From an archaeon (GTDB taxonomy: Archaea; Asgardarchaeota; Heimdallarchaeia; Hodarchaeales; S146-22), in the NCBI GenBank assembly GCA_024276395.1, contig JAJRXH010000056.1, positions 1-7,211 on the forward strand: a stretch of DNA of 7,211 nt, written 5' to 3'. Under the pieces are notes generated by a model. The model searched no databases. It was given only the letters and a program-made list of their open reading frames with translations, and was not told where the DNA came from. Shown here one piece after another: positions 5,758 to 7,211 of the stretch. Both the position numbers and the translations under genes were made by a program. Positions within the stretch are counted from its first letter, which is position 1. Every line of letters starts with the position of its first letter.

Positions 5758-6893
5758 GTGAAGCCATAAGTGGAAAAGCCCTAATAATCGATAATGGAAC
5801 GGGTCTCTCCAAAAACGGGTTTTCTGGTGAGGATCAACCTCGCTCCGTCTTCCCTACCGTGGTTGGTTATCCCAAGTATGCAAGTATTATGTCTGATGTT
5901 GATCACTATGTCCGTGAATATTTCGTTGGCGAAGAAGCCATGAACCTCCGAGGTGTGTTACGCCTTGTCTATCCTCTTGAACATGGTATTGTTACTGATT
6001 GGGACGCCTTGGAAAAAATATGGAACTTTACCTTCCACAATGACCTTCGCGTTAATCCTAGTGAACATCCTGTTCTCTTGACTGAAGCTCCCTTGAATCC
6101 AAAGCAAAACCGTGAACGAATGGCTGAAATCATGTTTGAAACCTTCAACGTGCCAGCCCTCTACGTGGCCATGCAGGCTGTTCTCTCGTTATATGCTTCT
6201 GGACGAACGACTGGTCTCGTCATTGACGCTGGTGACGGAGTCATTCACTGTGTCCCTATTTATGAAGGATTCGCCATCGATCATGCCATCACCAGAATTG
6301 ACCTTGCTGGTCGTGACATCACGCGCTATCTCCAGAGATTACTCAGGGCCCGTGGTTACACCTTCCAGACCACCGCTGAGATGGAAATCGTCCGTGACAT
6401 CAAGGAACGACTCTGTTATGTGGCTTTGGACATTGAAAAGGAAAAGAAAATGGCCGAAAAGGTCACATCCATTGAAAAGACATACACCCTTCCTGACGGA
6501 CAAGTCATCACCATTGGCGCCGAACGATTCTTGGCTCCTGAAGCCTTGTTCAACCCAGGACTTCTCGGTAAGCACGAAATCCCACCACTCCACAAGGCCG
6601 TCTATGATTGTATCATGGCTTGTGACATCGACCTTAGAGCTGAACTCTATCAAAACATCGTGCTCTCTGGTGGAACTACCATGTTCCCAGGTCTCCGTGA
6701 GCGTCTGACCAAGGAACTCCGCGAGTTAGTACCAGAAAGCGTGGACGTCCGAATCGTGGCGCCTCCAGAAAGAAGATATTCCGTGTGGATCGGCGGTTCT
6801 ATCTTGGCCTCATTAAAGACCTTCCAGAGGTTGTGGGTCACCAAGAAAGAATATCAAGAACAAGGCCCAAGTGCCATTCTTAGTACCATCTAA
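5754..6893 (+). CDS. Asgard actin (lokiactin family)
   Basis: This is an ATP-binding, filament-forming cytoskeletal protein in the cytoplasm; 379 residues against 375 for muscle actin, intact. Nucleotide-site residues are conserved: phosphate loop 1 IDNGTG with Asp13 and Lys20, phosphate loop 2 DAGDGV with Asp158, the catalytic Gln141 and His165 (actin Gln137, His161), RDIKERLCYVALD, and SGGTTMFPG at 305-313. His77 corresponds to the methylated His73. Near-identical blocks include LLTEAPLNPK, MFETFNVPALYVA and YSVWIGGSILASL. Differences from eukaryotic actin: the DNase-binding loop (~42-56) is unlike it in sequence and two residues longer; the Lys336 adenine contact is Arg341; the tail ends ILSTI without the KCF end; and the hydrophobic plug region is altered (~266-279). 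It is preceded by its own promoter and long leader and followed by a terminator, so it is monocistronic apart from any leader ORFs. C-ending codons are common, unlike the AT-rich neighbours, which suggests high expression. Confidence 0.97.
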   Translation: MSEAISGKALIIDNGTGLSKNGFSGEDQPRSVFPTVVGYPKYASIMSDVDHYVREYFVGEEAMNLRGVLRLVYPLEHGIVTDWDALEKIWNFTFHNDLRVNPSEHPVLLTEAPLNPKQNRERMAEIMFETFNVPALYVAMQAVLSLYASGRTTGLVIDAGDGVIHCVPIYEGFAIDHAITRIDLAGRDITRYLQRLLRARGYTFQTTAEMEIVRDIKERLCYVALDIEKEKKMAEKVTSIEKTYTLPDGQVITIGAERFLAPEALFNPGLLGKHEIPPLHKAVYDCIMACDIDLRAELYQNIVLSGGTTMFPGLRERLTKELRELVPESVDVRIVAPPERRYSVWIGGSILASLKTFQRLWVTKKEYQEQGPSAILSTI

Positions 6894-6936
6894 GAAAGAA
6901 ATACCTCTTTCTTTTCTCACCCATCCTCTTTTTCTT
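6892..6936 (+). terminator. Actin terminator
   Basis: AAGAAAGA (6892-6899) pairs with TCTTTCTT (6906-6913) as an 8-bp stem with a 6-base loop, starting in the stop codon. Pyrimidine-rich tracts follow at 6906-6915 and 6926-6936, the latter with T5. Both the stem and the T-runs suit archaeal termination. Confidence 0.6.
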
Positions 6937-6966
6937 GCTTCAGGTAAATGACAAGCTCACTCTTTT

Positions 6967-6992
6967 CAAAAATTTAAAAAAGAAAAAATTTG
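6967..6992 (-). terminator. Minus-strand T-rich terminator
   Basis: On the minus strand this is a run of T5-T6 blocks, lying beyond the end of the right-hand gene and facing the actin terminator. It would stop leftward transcripts from the partial gene at 7081-7211. Confidence 0.45.
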
Positions 6993-7080
6993 CGTTCTTG
7001 CTTGTTCCTACACGTAATGAAGGTCTTAGGTGTCCACTTCTGATGTGTCGTCCATGGTAGACCCAATTGTTTCACGTAAT

Positions 7081-7211
7081 TCAGAAAAAAAGTGATCCCA
7101 TTACCAAGGATAAAAGTTCTTCACGGAAACTTTCGAAAGTTGTCGTGACAATCATATCTGCTTCCACGTACAAGTTATCGTTGCGATCTGCTGAAAAAGT
7201 GACCTCATCCA
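7081..7211 (-). CDS. C-terminal end of an unidentified protein (5' partial, possible frameshift)
   Basis: The minus-strand frame is open from the right edge and ends at TGA 7083-7081, giving 42 residues: DEVTFSADRNDNLYVEAD, then a Thr-rich turn and an amphipathic helix FESFREELLSLVMGS. The other two minus frames are closed. Strand-then-helix layout with an acidic-hydrophobic pattern is protein-like, reminiscent of the C-terminal half of YbjN/secretion-chaperone-like folds, but this is a guess. The reading ends directly after a T7 run (plus strand A7, 7085-7091). Dropping one T would join it to SELRETIGSTMDDTSEVDT and a stop at 7028-7026. A terminator-like T-tract lies further left. Confidence 0.5.
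   Translation of the reverse strand, partial: DEVTFSADRNDNLYVEADMIVTTTFESFREELLSLVMGSLFF
7121..7148. repeat. 28-bp imperfect palindrome inside the right-hand partial gene
   Basis: The core AACTTTCGAAAGTT (7128-7141) is a perfect 14-bp palindrome. After two unpaired positions on each side, TCACG (7121-7125) pairs with CGTGA (7144-7148). It falls in coding sequence for the Thr-rich turn and following helix of the partial protein. Confidence 0.5.

Noticed and set aside
5516..5812. 98-codon minus-strand ORF across the actin promoter and start
   Set aside because: It lies over the promoter, leader and first codons of actin on the opposite strand, has no recognisable motif, and its start is inside conserved actin codons.
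6112..6708. 198-codon plus-strand ORF and minus-strand ORFs inside actin
   Set aside because: They are out-of-frame shadows of the conserved actin gene, caused by its codon bias.
5754..6893. Actin-related protein (Arp) or a eukaryotic contaminant actin
   Set aside because: It lacks the insertions typical of Arps. The tail and D-loop differ from every eukaryotic actin I know, and the surrounding genes carry archaeal signals with no introns.
7011..7080. CGTAAT half-sites as extra copies of the 5507 palindrome
   Set aside because: Only the 6-base half is present each time, which is expected by chance at this length.

Overview
The window most likely comes from an Asgard (Promethearchaeota) archaeon. 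The deciding evidence is an intact 379-residue actin (5754-6893) that aligns with eukaryotic actin almost end to end and is much closer to it than bacterial MreB/ParM or crenarchaeal crenactin would be. Its gene has archaeal signals: a TATA box, a Shine-Dalgarno-like GAGGT, no introns, and T-rich termination. The moderately AT-rich composition fits. I cannot place it more finely; a Loki- or Heimdall-type lineage is possible, and the eukaryote-like P5C dehydrogenase does not settle it.

Layout, left to right. (1) 1-968 (+) is the C-terminal part of a delta-1-pyrroline-5-carboxylate dehydrogenase of the ALDH4A1 type; its start lies outside the window. A 40-codon open frame (965-1087) begins inside its stop codon and may be a remnant of another dehydrogenase. 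A T-rich terminator follows. (2) 1148-4330 (+) is a 1060-residue multi-spanning membrane protein, read as a GT-C fold glycosyltransferase with a large beta-rich, sequon-rich C-terminal domain predicted outside the cell. (3) 4314-5408 (-) is a 364-residue protein of unknown role with a possible degenerate methyltransferase core. It converges on the glycosyltransferase and overlaps it by 17 bases. (4) 5409-5753 is the divergent intergenic region in front of the actin gene. It holds a TATA box for each direction, a 14-bp palindrome, a 9-bp direct repeat around the actin TATA box, and a leader of about 140 bases with two hairpins and two tiny overlapping ORFs leading into the actin start codon. 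(5) 5754-6893 (+) is the actin. (6) 6894-7080 holds facing terminators. (7) 7081-7211 (-) is the C-terminal end of an unidentified protein that starts beyond the right edge and may carry a frameshift at an A7 run.

The genes do not form one operon. They are a mixed set (amino-acid catabolism, surface glycosylation, unknown, cytoskeleton), each apparently with its own promoter. The actin is the centre of interest, and the most unusual non-coding structure is its long leader. No tRNA, rRNA, CRISPR array or insertion sequence was recognised.
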